From Kiritimatiellia bacterium (GTDB lineage Bacteria > Verrucomicrobiota > Kiritimatiellia > RFP12 > UBA1067): 56,385 nt of DNA. Positions 22,799 through 33,300 of this stretch are shown here, in pieces. The notes beneath the pieces are model-generated. The model was not told the origin of the DNA and searched no databases. It saw only the letters and a list, made by a program, of their open reading frames with translations. Made by a program: the position numbers and the translations under genes. The stretch lies in NCBI GenBank assembly GCA_017405115.1, contig JAFRBA010000220.1, positions 1 to 56,385 of the forward strand, in the 5' to 3' direction. Within the stretch, counting starts at the first letter, position 1. Every line of letters starts with the position of its first letter.

Positions 22799-24343
22799 AT
22801 GTTTGGACAAATTGTTGATTCTGTGGCAAGTATGATTGCGCAATGTCTTGGTGTCTTTAGGTGTGCGTGTCTTATAAGATCCACGGATAGTTTCGAAGAG
22901 TTCGCTAACAAGGTGATTCATGCCCTGTCGTCTATTAAGTACAAGTGGGTGCTTGTGCTAATAGCCAATTACCATTCGCAAAGTAGGGCGGTTAAATATA
23001 TTCTAGACAACTTTGCCACCATAGATGTGCTTTCGAAAGATATTGATTTTTACTTTCCGGGATATGGGAACGTTGCGGATATGCCGATAATTCCAAACAG
23101 GATGACCGCACAAAAAGACGTGTTGGAAAAGGCAATCTTGCAATTGCGCAAAATGGCGAACGAGAAAAAGTTGTCCGGTGAGGAAATTGACGCAATTAAA
23201 GTTTTCGAGTCGGAGTGTTGTTCGCTTGTTGAATCACGCCAGAATTCTGATATGGAGAACTTTCATGGTGATTCCAAGCTGACGGAGATCAGATGTAAGC
23301 GTTTAGGGAGAATCAGGTTCTCTGAAGAAGCGTTTGCAAATTTCGTAGCGGATTTGATGAAGAACACTAAGGGGCATTATAACTACTTGGGCGGATGTGA
23401 TCTTGTTATGATTCCGTTTCTCAATGACGAATTAAAATATCAGGCGAGTAGCGTTTTTCATTTGGAGAATATAGCTAACAAAGAAACGCGAATATCAGTT
23501 GATGAATTTTTGTTACGAGTTATTGATACGATTGATCGGCTTAACGGCAAATTGGATGTGCCGAAGATTTGTGGCGAAAAAAACGAGGTTGTAATTGGGA
23601 AATTCAAGAAATGCGCAAGGGAATTGCAAAGTCTGTTGGATGCTTCCGAGCACATCCCTGAAAGTGTAAATGATTTGCTAACCAGATCTAATAATTTAAT
23701 AGCCCAATGTGATAATCCTTTGTATCGCTTCTTTAGGAAGAAAACGTTAGTAGAACGAGCGAAAGACCTTCTTGAAGACATCCGTGAGAATAGAGACTTT
23801 ATCGTAAATCAAGTTGTTGTACGTGGATTGTTGGAGAGCTTGTATAGAGAAGCGATTAAAGAGGTCCCTTGCCCAACAGAGGAAGAAATAATTGGCAGAA
23901 TTATTTTTGATATTGAACGACATGTCCATTGGAGGTTGTCGGAAGATTTCTACTTTATAAGTTATTCGACAAAAGATAAGATGAAAGCGGAATTAATCAG
24001 AAGGAAACTCCAGGAGCAAAGCAAAAGAGTCTGGATTGCACCTGATGGTATCCCTCAAGGGCGGGATTATTCTATGGTCATTCCCATGACGCTTAGGCAT
24101 ACCAAGTATTTTGTCTTGATATTGACCGAGAATTCGGCAAGATCGAAATGGGTTTCAAGAGAGATTGATGCGGCCATCAATAATAGTTCGGCTCGCTTAA
24201 AGATTATTCTCGCTAATGGTTTCCAGTTAAACCAGCTTGGCAGTTATCCCGATATCGGCTTTTACCTGAATAAGGTCCAAGTGTCTTTCCGATACGAAGA
24301 TCTCATACAAGATGAGAATGTATTTCAACAATTTCTTGTATAG
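22799..24343 (+). CDS. TIR domain protein with unknown N-terminal region
   Basis: This 514-residue protein ends in a TIR domain (FYFISYSTKDKMKAE near residue 384, VWIAPDGIPQG, S-K-W-V-S-R-E-I with the candidate catalytic Glu). The first 380 residues are not recognised. They begin with a short hydrophobic segment (M-I-A-Q-C-L-G-V-F-R-C-A-C-L) and contain W-V-L-V-L-I-A-N-Y (about 49-57), then long, probably helical, stretches. The C-terminal TIR would be the effector and the N-terminal part the sensor. The ATG at 22799 follows GGGGAACGGAG after the TIR-FGE gene, so the two are likely co-transcribed. Base composition is more AT-rich than the core genes. Confidence 0.78.
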   Translation: MFGQIVDSVASMIAQCLGVFRCACLIRSTDSFEEFANKVIHALSSIKYKWVLVLIANYHSQSRAVKYILDNFATIDVLSKDIDFYFPGYGNVADMPIIPNRMTAQKDVLEKAILQLRKMANEKKLSGEEIDAIKVFESECCSLVESRQNSDMENFHGDSKLTEIRCKRLGRIRFSEEAFANFVADLMKNTKGHYNYLGGCDLVMIPFLNDELKYQASSVFHLENIANKETRISVDEFLLRVIDTIDRLNGKLDVPKICGEKNEVVIGKFKKCARELQSLLDASEHIPESVNDLLTRSNNLIAQCDNPLYRFFRKKTLVERAKDLLEDIRENRDFIVNQVVVRGLLESLYREAIKEVPCPTEEEIIGRIIFDIERHVHWRLSEDFYFISYSTKDKMKAELIRRKLQEQSKRVWIAPDGIPQGRDYSMVIPMTLRHTKYFVLILTENSARSKWVSREIDAAINNSSARLKIILANGFQLNQLGSYPDIGFYLNKVQVSFRYEDLIQDENVFQQFLV

Positions 24344-24376
24344 AAGGTTTATGAATAGAAGATGGGAGAAGAATCA

Positions 24377-26015
24377 ATGACAATCATATTTACGAAACCG
24401 CTGGTAGTGCTGATGTTCTGTCTCGCTCTGGGATTCCTGATTGGGCGAGTCAAGTTGCGCATATTGAATTCCACATTGGCGACGTTGCTTGTTGCAATCG
24501 CGGCGAACATGGTGCTGCGCCGTCTTGACATCGCCGTCAATTCATTGGACGAGATAAAGTCACTTGGCTTCGCATTCTTTGCGTTTGCACTCGGTTTCTC
24601 GGCCGGCCCACGCTTCGTGGACACCTTGTATGGTGAGAAAGTGTCGTTAGTCATTAGACAGACGGTTCTTGCGTTCTTGTACGCTGGAATTGCATTTGTC
24701 GTGGTCTTGGTTTTAAAAGGTCCATTGTGTCACATTGTTCCCAGTGGGAAGCTCGTGGGGCTTCTTGCTGGGGCGCTAACGCAGACGACGATCTTGGAAC
24801 AAGGGGCGAATAGTGACGCTTCCGCATCCGTAACCTATGTCATTTCCTATCCGATAGGGCTTCTGGGCATGATGTTTTTTGTTCAAAACGTCGCCCCATT
24901 TCTGATGCGCCTGCCTCTAGTTGAGATGGTCAGAAGATATCTGGACGGCGCGGATATCCGATCGTCGCCACAAGGATTTCATATTCCATCGCGATTTGTC
25001 CAGATGCGAGCATACCGTGTCGTAGAAAAGTCGTCGCCCATGCTTACTATGGGTGCGCTCGAAGCTGCGGTACCGCGGCATTTTGAGGTTGTCGCGGTAT
25101 ATTCGGGGGGCGAAGTGCCGATGAAAGACATCACACAGGACACTCCGCTCGATGTCGCCGACGTGGTGGTTGTGGTGGGCGACATGCGTGTTGTGAAAGA
25201 ATTATCTCCTGCTTGGCTGGAGGAAGTCGCAGACGAAAGATATCTCTCTTCTGAATTTGTTCTCGCTGACATTGTCCTGGCTCGCGCGGGTACGGAAGTG
25301 TTTAAAGAGCTGACGGGCAAGGGCGTACTTTTGCGGGCGATTGTCCGCAACGGACGCATTCTGCCCGAATGTCGGTTCAATGAACTCCGTGTGGGCGATG
25401 TTCTTCGTGTCGCCGGTCTAGCTCGCCCGGTTGCGGAGTTCACGGAGCGTAACGGCTATTTGCGAGATGCCGGAGCGCAGTCGGATTTCTTCTCGGTGAC
25501 TTTAGCCATTGCCGTCGCCATCGTTGTTGGGGCTATCCCCGTTTTCTGCATTGCCATCAGCAATGGGACTGTAAAAGTTACCATGGGAACAGGTTGTTGT
25601 GCGCTTGTACTCGGGCTTCTGTTGGGATGGATGAATCATCGGCGTCCAGACATTGCGCATGTCCCATCGTCTGCGCTTTCGTTCATTAGGACAGTTGGAC
25701 TTAATGTTTTCATTTGTGCGATGGCGTTGAAGACGCCACTTGCTTTAAGTGATGTGTTTGGGATGGAGACTTTAAATGTCATGTTTTGGGCATTGTTCGT
25801 GGCAATTGTGCCGCTTGTCGGCACTTTTGTTGTTGGACTGTATGTTTTTCGCATGTCTTCGGTGGCGCTTCTTGGTGGACTTCGTGGGTGTGGGACATGC
25901 ATTGGAAGAGGAGACGGGCTCGTCCTCGTTTACAGCCGCCTACACCATTCCGTGCGTTGTTGGTAATATCTTGCTGACGCTACTGGGCGCTTTTGCAGGA
26001 AAGTTTCTTTGCTGA
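24377..26015 (+). pseudogene. Frameshifted AspT/YidE-type transporter
   Basis: The reading frame from 24377 encodes about 510 residues of an AAE-family (aspartate:alanine exchanger/YidE) transporter: five or six hydrophobic segments, G-F-S-A-G-P-R-F, a TrkA-C-like pair in the middle (L-R-V-G-D-V-L-R-V-A-G), then more membrane segments. Near base 25896 the frame breaks. The expected ending (HALEEETGSS, AAYTIPCVVGN, LLTLLG) continues in another frame to 26015, whereas the original frame runs into an unrelated tail ending at 25966. The break is at CATGCA, and the residues expected there (a T-P-A-L-like stretch) are missing. An upstream ATG at 24362 exists, but the ATG at 24377 has GGGAGAA at seven bases. 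A sequencing error cannot be excluded. Confidence 0.75.
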
Positions 26016-26046
26016 TCACACACAAGCTATTAACAAATAAGGAGAA

Positions 26047-26094
26047 ATGATGAAATACGATGTCTCGCAATTTTACCTAAATCATATCACATGA
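26047..26094 (+). pseudogene. Short 5' stub, possibly of a TIR gene
   Basis: AAGGAG is followed by an open frame of 15 codons starting M-M-K-Y-D-V-S. M-K-Y-D-V is how many bacterial TIR proteins begin (compare M-N-Y-D-I-F-I-S-Y at 21636), but the similarity ends after D-V. It lies immediately before the ribosome site of the DUF4062 gene. It could be a real leader peptide. The stub reading is tentative. Confidence 0.4.
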
Positions 26095-26101
26095 GGAAAG
26101 A

Positions 26102-29100
26102 ATGAAAGACCTCCGCATATTTGTCGCGTCGTCGAGGGAGTTGGAGCGGGAGCGCAACTATCTTGCGTATCTCGTGCTTGCCAATGAGGAGGAGTTTGCC
26201 AAACGCGGGTTTCGCGTGCGGTTGGCAAAATGGGAGTATGTCGACCCCAAAATGACGGCGGAACGCACGGAAGACCGATATCTTGAGGAAATGTACAACT
26301 GTGATGCTGCATTTGTCCTCTTTAAGAACATTGTCGGCACATACACGCGCGAGGAGATGGCCAAGGCGATCGCTGCCGAGCAAGGCGGATGGTCGCGTCT
26401 AAAGGCGCATCGGATACTCTTCTCTGCTGCTGGTGCGCAAGATTCTGGGGCGGCGAGGTTGCGCGAATCCTTGTCGTCGGATGGCTACGGCGTTTATTCC
26501 AACATGGACGAGTTGCAGGAGGCGTTCCTGTCGCTTGTCGATTATGTGGCGAAATGCGAGAGGCTTCTTGACGCCCCTTCGGACAAGCATGTCCACAAGA
26601 TTGCAGCGTTCCTTGCGGCAGACAGTGAATTGGCTGAAGACCGAAACGCATTTGCGGATACGGTTCTTAATGTCAACGATCTTCTGGAACAGGGGCACCT
26701 CAATGTCCGTGTGCAGCTCAAGTTTTATGATTCCGCCAATGCCGAGAAAGTTGTTGAATCGAGCGAAATGGGACTGGTGCTTTATGGCACGAATTACCGC
26801 GTCTTGGGTCGAGAGGATGTTGAACGCATCCACGCTCGAATGAAAGACGGCAAGCAAAATCCGAAGTGCGTCTATGTGTTCTTTCGCAATCTCGACGATT
26901 TTGCCGAGGAAGTGTTGGACGAGGCTTTCAAGCGTTTTCGTAGCGAATTAGAGTCTCGGTTCGAACATTTCAGTTGTCACTTTGGGGACGCAAACGGCAT
27001 TCGGGCAGTTTTTGACGAATTTCTTTTGCGTTATGTCGGCGGGATGATTGACAAGAAGGACACGAAGGAGCTGTATTCAACGGTAACCGCGCCAACTGCT
27101 TCTGCGTTTGTGGGGCGAGAGGACGAATTGCGCAAGTTGCATGAGTTGCTGGAGCCGGTTCCTGACAGGTTTCCTGTGGGGCGTCTGCCAATAATTACAG
27201 GTGCTGGGGGCACAGGGAAATCCGAACTTGTGCGACAGTATGCCTCTCAATTTCGTGTCCAATATCCCGGTGGCGTATTACAGGTTGATATGGAACATGT
27301 CAAAACATGGGATGAAGCATTTCTTGGAATACTTAAAGGAGTGTCGAACAATGGTGTCAAGGTCGATGATTATCTTGGCCTCAAAGCCAAAAACGAAGAG
27401 GAGCAAGAACGGGAACCTCTAACGGGCGCAAAGGTTCGTGACGCTTTGCTGAAGAAGGCTAGAATGTCTGGCCCTATACTTCTTGTTCTGGACAATGTAG
27501 AAGAATTCACCTCGCTTCTGGAACGTGATGGCGGATTCACGGAAGCATTCCCGGCGGGTTTTTCTGAGCGTGTTCGTGTAAACGTTGTTGCGACGGCGCG
27601 CGCCTGTGATGTTATGCTTAGGTCGACAGATTGGGCGGTATTGTTTCCGCTTGCCGATCTCTCGCCGGAGTCAGCACTTGAATTGCTTCTAAAGGACAAG
27701 CCCGCCGAGGGAGAAAAGGAACTAGCTGCCGCGAAACGTATCGCGGAATTGCTCGGGTACCGTGCGCTTTATGTGCGGCGTGTACCGGCAATCCTGAGTG
27801 GGGACAACAAGAAGTCCCGGATCGTATGTCGCAGTTATGCGTCTTTGGCTAAGGCACTGGAGAAGGATTCGTTGTTGACGATCAATCGAACGGCAACGGT
27901 TGATGACAAGTACTTGCCCGCCTGCCTTTGGGAGCTTGTTCAGAACAGTCTTGCCGAGTGGGGGCTTGGCGAAGCGTGTATCAAACTGATCAAGATCGCC
28001 TCTTTCTTCTCTCCAGATGGATTCGCCAAGCATATCCTACGCCATCTCTGGGAAGAGCTTGTTTTCCCTGGGCTTGAAGATTTGGGGAGCAAAGACGAGG
28101 TGTTTGACGAGGTGGTTGATTTGGCAAAAAGGTATAATATTTTCCAATCCGTTGATCCTGTCCGAATCCACCGTCTCGACCGCGCGGCCATCTTGCAGTC
28201 GGCACAGTCAGAGCCTGGGTTGGAAGGGACGATAGGTAAGTCTTTGGGGGCATATGATGGTATGAGTCCAGAAGATTGGCTGTATCTTGCCGAAAGGTAT
28301 CAGTTAATCAAACATACCCCGCTCACAATGTTTACCGCTCGTCCAGGTATGCTTGTGGTTTTCCTTTACAAAAATGCAAGTTTTGCTGAAGACTGCCCAT
28401 GGGATATGTTGACTGGTCGCGATTGGGCTTGGTTAATCGAGCTTGGGTCTCAGTTCGCCGACAAGTGTCCGTGGGAGAAGTTGGATGGCTGGGATTGGGC
28501 TGCTTTACTTGGTCGCCGACCACAGTTCGCCGATAGATGCCCGTGGGGGAAACTAAACGGCTGCAATTGGGTTAAATTGCTAGGTTACCAACCACAATTC
28601 GCAGATAGATGCCCGTGGGAAAAACTGGATGCTTGTGATTGGTTAAGATTATTATGTGGTGACCACAAGGGTTCTGGCGCGCAACCACAGTTCGCCGATA
28701 GATGCCCGTGGGAGAAACTGGACGGCCGCGAGTGGGCTAAATTGCTTGCTAGCCAACCTCAATTCGCCGATAGATGCCCATGGGAGAAGTTCGACGGTTA
28801 CGCTTGGGCTGATTTGTTGTCAGAACAACCTCAGTTCGCAGGCAACTGTTCTTGGGAGAAGGTGAAAGACCTCGAACGTTGGCATTATGAAGATTCGGAA
28901 GAGCAATGTAGTATTTGGGGACGGTTGCTCGGTCGGCAACCACAGTTCGCCGATAGGTGTCCGTGGGAGAAGCTAGATGGCAGTGCTTGGGCAGAATTGC
29001 TTGGTCTCCAACCTCAGTTCGCAGATAGATGCCCGTGGGAGAAGTTGGACGGTTACAACTGGACCCATTTGCTTGGAAGGGCGCCTCAATTCTCTGAACA

Positions 29101-30280
29101 GTGTCGGTGGGCGAAACTAAATGGTGAGAATTGTGCTGAATTACTAGAGCGTCAACCTCAATTAGTCGAAAGATGCCAGTTTGAAATGTTTACAGGAAGG
29201 GATTGGTGCCGCTTACTTGGAGGTGATGAAGTCGGCTTTTCGGCCCAGCCCCAATTAGCCGACAGATGCGCATGGGAGAAGTTGGATGGTTATGACTGGG
29301 CATATTTGCTTGGTCGTCAGCCTCAGTTTGCAGACAAGTGTTTGTGGGAGAAATTAAATGTTAACGATTGGGTGATGTTACTCGATGGTGATGAAGATGA
29401 TTTTAGTAGGTGTACCGCTCAACCTCAGTTTGCTGCCAAATGCCATTTTGAAGAATTGGACGATGATGATTTGGAAGTGTTACTTGATAGTCAACATCAG
29501 CTATTGGCCAGATATCCAATTGAAGATTTGGTAAAGTTGGATGGCTGGGATTTGGCGAGATTGCTTGGGTGTCAGCCCCAGTTCGCTGACAAGTGCCCGT
29601 GGGAGAAGTTGGATGGCAGGGACTGGGGGGATTTGCTTGCCGAGCAACCTCAATTCGAAGATAGATGCCCGTGGGAGAAATTGGACGGTGCATCCTGGGC
29701 TTATTTGCTTGGACGTCAGCCGCAGTTTGCGGACAAGTGCCTGTGGGAGAAGTTGGATGGCGGGGACTGGGGGCATTTGCTTGGCGAGCAACCACAATTC
29801 GCCGACAGATGTTATTGGGAGAAGTTGAACAGCTGTGATTTGATAAAGTTGCTTTTCGATCAACCAAGGTTCGCAGATAAATGTCCCTGGGAAAGGTTTA
29901 TGAAATCCATTGTGGCGGATTTGTGCAGGAGTCCGTCTGATGAAAAGCACTATGAATTTGATGAGGCGATCTTTTCTGAAGGGGTTGATTTGTTAAGCTG
30001 GTATTACTTGTTTGATGATCAACCTCAATTAATTGACAAGATTCCGTGGGAACTATTAGATGGCCATGATTGGGCTTGTTTACTTCAATACCATCCGCAG
30101 TTCGCGAGCCGTTGTCCATGGGAAAAACTTGACGAAACGGACAGGGCGTTATTGCGCGGCGACCTCAATTTGGTAAACTGTAGCTCTGCAAAATGTTCAA
30201 AGGACGCAAATGGCGGAGAAGATGGAGATGCTGTCCAAGGTGATTTTTTCAATCTGCTAGGATATGGGGGGAAAGAGTGA
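26102..30280 (+). CDS. DUF4062-STAND ATPase with 24-residue repeat array
   Basis: This protein has 1392 residues. Residues 1-110 are a DUF4062 domain (LRIFVASSRELERERN, KWEYVD, VLFKNIVGTYTREE), a Rossmann-like domain found at the N-terminus of many STAND proteins, and a second related copy seems to follow at about 160-285. The ATPase core begins with F-V-G-R-E-D-E-L near 340, the P-loop ITGAGGTGKSEL is near 364-375 and Walker B ILLVLDNVEE is near 459. After a helical region, residues about 758-1354 consist of some 22 copies of a PQFADRCPWEKLDG-x-x-W-x-x-LLG-x-Q repeat. The array is the likely ligand sensor. AGGAAAG precedes the ATG at the right distance. Confidence 0.82.
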   Translation: MKDLRIFVASSRELERERNYLAYLVLANEEEFAKRGFRVRLAKWEYVDPKMTAERTEDRYLEEMYNCDAAFVLFKNIVGTYTREEMAKAIAAEQGGWSRLKAHRILFSAAGAQDSGAARLRESLSSDGYGVYSNMDELQEAFLSLVDYVAKCERLLDAPSDKHVHKIAAFLAADSELAEDRNAFADTVLNVNDLLEQGHLNVRVQLKFYDSANAEKVVESSEMGLVLYGTNYRVLGREDVERIHARMKDGKQNPKCVYVFFRNLDDFAEEVLDEAFKRFRSELESRFEHFSCHFGDANGIRAVFDEFLLRYVGGMIDKKDTKELYSTVTAPTASAFVGREDELRKLHELLEPVPDRFPVGRLPIITGAGGTGKSELVRQYASQFRVQYPGGVLQVDMEHVKTWDEAFLGILKGVSNNGVKVDDYLGLKAKNEEEQEREPLTGAKVRDALLKKARMSGPILLVLDNVEEFTSLLERDGGFTEAFPAGFSERVRVNVVATARACDVMLRSTDWAVLFPLADLSPESALELLLKDKPAEGEKELAAAKRIAELLGYRALYVRRVPAILSGDNKKSRIVCRSYASLAKALEKDSLLTINRTATVDDKYLPACLWELVQNSLAEWGLGEACIKLIKIASFFSPDGFAKHILRHLWEELVFPGLEDLGSKDEVFDEVVDLAKRYNIFQSVDPVRIHRLDRAAILQSAQSEPGLEGTIGKSLGAYDGMSPEDWLYLAERYQLIKHTPLTMFTARPGMLVVFLYKNASFAEDCPWDMLTGRDWAWLIELGSQFADKCPWEKLDGWDWAALLGRRPQFADRCPWGKLNGCNWVKLLGYQPQFADRCPWEKLDACDWLRLLCGDHKGSGAQPQFADRCPWEKLDGREWAKLLASQPQFADRCPWEKFDGYAWADLLSEQPQFAGNCSWEKVKDLERWHYEDSEEQCSIWGRLLGRQPQFADRCPWEKLDGSAWAELLGLQPQFADRCPWEKLDGYNWTHLLGRAPQFSEQCRWAKLNGENCAELLERQPQLVERCQFEMFTGRDWCRLLGGDEVGFSAQPQLADRCAWEKLDGYDWAYLLGRQPQFADKCLWEKLNVNDWVMLLDGDEDDFSRCTAQPQFAAKCHFEELDDDDLEVLLDSQHQLLARYPIEDLVKLDGWDLARLLGCQPQFADKCPWEKLDGRDWGDLLAEQPQFEDRCPWEKLDGASWAYLLGRQPQFADKCLWEKLDGGDWGHLLGEQPQFADRCYWEKLNSCDLIKLLFDQPRFADKCPWERFMKSIVADLCRSPSDEKHYEFDEAIFSEGVDLLSWYYLFDDQPQLIDKIPWELLDGHDWACLLQYHPQFASRCPWEKLDETDRALLRGDLNLVNCSSAKCSKDANGGEDGDAVQGDFFNLLGYGGKE
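28373..30163 (+). repeat. Array of about 22 copies of a 72-bp (24-codon) coding repeat
   Basis: The unit reads PQFADRCPWEKLDG then W-x-x-L-L-G-x-Q. Most units are exactly 24 residues. Several carry insertions between the last Leu pair and the next P-Q-F (for example copies 4, 7, 11, 13 and 20). Copies differ at the DNA level, with many synonymous changes, so the array is not freshly duplicated. Confidence 0.85.
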
Positions 30281-30357
30281 AAGACATTCGCATTTTCGTA
30301 GCGTTGTCAAGGGAGATGGTGCAATGGCAAAGAAGAGTATCGACTATACTGAAATAA
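30277..30357 (+). pseudogene. 5' stub of a second DUF4062 gene
   Basis: GTG at 30277 starts V-K-D-I-R-I-F-V-A-L-S-R-E-M and ends after 26 codons. This matches the start of the upstream DUF4062 protein (M-K-D-L-R-I-F-V-A-S-S-R-E-L), including the GGAAAGA ribosome site before it. The likeness stops after about 14 residues, and the true start of the next gene (30324) lies inside it in another frame. Confidence 0.65.
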
Positions 30358-33300
30358 GCCGCGAGCACAAGGAGATTGTGGGTCGGATCATATCACCGCA
30401 GGCAACGGCTGCGGATTGGGACGAGTTCTACGCGACGATTCGGGGAATCGTTACCAAGCGTCATGCAGGACTTCTGTGGGACAAGGCCAGTCTTTCTGTT
30501 GACGATTTCATGCGTGGCGAGTTGACCGAATTCCTGCGCGCGGGCCAGTGCAAACGCCTGCTCCAGTTCCTGAACCTGAAGAGCAAACATTCCGATCACC
30601 AGCATTTGTTCGGCAAATGGTTCGCCAAAGTGCTCTTGAGTGCAGTTCACAAGGCTATTCCAACGAAGAAGAGCCGGGGAAAGTGTGGCCAGGATATAAA
30701 GCCTGCCAAGGGTAGCGTCTCGTTCGCTAAGCTTCTTAAGTACATGGGATGTGAGCGTTTCTCTCGCGTGCTTGGCAGTTTCTGGCACACGAACACACAA
30801 GAGACATACATAGCGTTGATGGATGCGCATCTCCGCTTTCGTCATCGCAAGATTGCCGCGCTTGTTGGTTACAAGGGCGAGAAGGCTAAAAACGACGCGG
30901 AGCAGAGGAAGAAAGAGGCCTCTTTCATCGCCGGTAAAATACGAAATCTCAGGCGGAAGTTTTTCTCCCGACTTGAACCCCGCGACATCAAGGCGATGTT
31001 TCCTTCCCTGGCGGACTATCCGGATGCGAAAGTTAAACTGGTTTATGAAAAGTTCATAGAAACGCAAGGCGAGGGCTTTTTTAGTGCGGATGGCACGCCG
31101 GACAGTGAAATTTTGGAGGCGATGGGCGCAGCAAGGGAAACAATGTTCTTCAGGAGTGTTGCGGACGGCGACGGGACCGTGGAATGTCCAAGTCCCCAAT
31201 GGATACTGAAATTGAAGATGCCGTTTGACGTGTCGGACAAGGTCTTGATAAGAGGCGTGCTGTCAGATGGAAAAGGCGGTGTTCCGCAGGGGACGCTTTT
31301 CTGCTTTGGCAAGAATAGAAAGGTTCGATCTAATGGACACTTCGAGTTTCCTGTTCGGGAGTTCAAGAATTCCTCCAATTCCAGTGAGTTGCATTTGATC
31401 TCAACGGACGGTGTGAGGTCCGAGGGGATGCCATATGTTCCTTTTGAGGTTGAAGAGTATTGCCCGACCATCGGCTTGCTTGAAGCATGGGCGGAGAGAA
31501 GGATCTCTGAATCAGATTCCCTGGAACTGACGGCGGACTTGCTGGACGATTTCGGATATGTTCTTCCGCAATTGCTCCTGAAAGACGAGGCGATTGCGTC
31601 TTTGCCATTTGAGCGTTTTGGCGTTCCGCTTATTGACAGGAAGCATATCCGCCGCGAGTATAACGAGGCCTTCGTCTTGTTTCGGTCGGAATCTGCGGTT
31701 GATTGCGATTCCCCGATTTCGCCGGATGGAGTCATGCTGCCTCTTGAATGGCGGTATTATCCTGGTGGGGCCGGTCGCCCAAGTAATAACCTTCCGTTGC
31801 GACTTTCGGCGCTTTCGCGACGTGTATTGGCTTGTGTTGGCGAACCCGAGGTTTCGGTGATGACATGGCAGCTGAATCCGTCTGCAAGGTTTTTTGATGA
31901 CAGGGTGGATTTCAGCTCGTTGGGATTGTTGGGAAATGAAACGGATGAAACAGATGTTGCGTCGGCTACGGGGGCGTTGGCTGTTGCGTTCAAGTATGCA
32001 CAAGATGGCATACGATATGAAGGTTGGCCGTTCATTTCGCTCAAATATGATTTCACTGAGAATAAGCCGCAGGGTGTTGGAGGGATGGCGCAGAAGATGT
32101 CTTTGGTGGAGTCATTTGGCGGCGACACGCTTTTTGTCTCGCCGGATCAGCGGGGAATCTCGACTCATGCAAAAAACGTAATGGTCCGCAAGGTGTTGGC
32201 AACGACGCTTAATGAAATTGCCGAGGAGGTTGCTTTTGACCATTTGAGAATGCTCCGTCCATCTTGGCCTGTCCAGTTTAAGGCCGTAGATGAGGACGTA
32301 CTTGCCCCGCGATGGAAGCTCTCGGAAGGGTTGTTCAAGTTTGCCAACAAAAAGGAATATCTTGAAAGCACGGGTACATTTGTAATTCTATTCGGTGGCC
32401 CTGGCATGGGCAAGAGCGTTCTCATGTGGCTTCTTAAGCGACGATGTGAGGTTGCGAACAATGTGATTGGTTACGTTTGTCAGGTCGGACGTCCTAATCA
32501 AGGTTGGGAATTCGTGAAATCTCTTGCTCACGGGCTCGCTTCCACATACGGCGAGACGACAGGTGATTTGCTTTCGGTCACGCTGCCAGAGGAGCCGCCG
32601 ACGGGAGAGGCGCTTCGCACGGCCTATCGGAATCTTGTAGCTGATCCGTTAAAACGGGTGATGGAACGTCGCAAGGGTGAAAAGCTTTTTGTGCTTGTTG
32701 ATGGTCTTGATGAGGATGCGAGCGGCGAAGTTGCAGGCCTCTTGCTTGATTCAAGATTGCATTTGCCGCCGAAAGTGGGAGTTGTGGTGTCTTCGCGGCA
32801 TATCGTTCAAGACGAGGACAGATTGGTTTCTCGAGCTACCGATGTCATGAACCTTGACGAGCAAGGTACGGAATGCGCCAATGATGTACGTATGGACGTA
32901 AGTGCCTACATCGATCATTGGTTGCACATGAATGTGGCCGTCAACAACTGGTTAATGAACGAAAACCTGAAATCGGAGGATGTCAAAAGAATTATTCTCG
33001 ACAAGGATAGGTCGTTCCTGTACGCCTCCTATGTCCTTTCGGGAATTGCCGAAGGAAGATATGGCGTTCGCAAGGAATGGGACAAGCCTATCACCATCTC
33101 ATATTTTGCCGAGAACTTGCCGGCAGATTTGAAAACATGCTTTTACGATGCGTTCACGGCGAGGTTTCCCGATGGTAGGTCTTATGGCAAGGTGAAGCCA
33201 CTTCTGCGGCAACTCGTCCGTAAGGGGCGCATAAACGAGGCAGACGCGAGCCGCAGGGCTATTGTCGGCGAAGAGACGCTGGGGGCAGTTCTCAAGGCTC

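Noticed and set aside
28373..30163. Possible CRISPR or non-coding tandem repeat
   Set aside because: The period is 72 bases in frame, the units encode a conserved protein repeat, and the copies differ by synonymous changes. It is a coding array.
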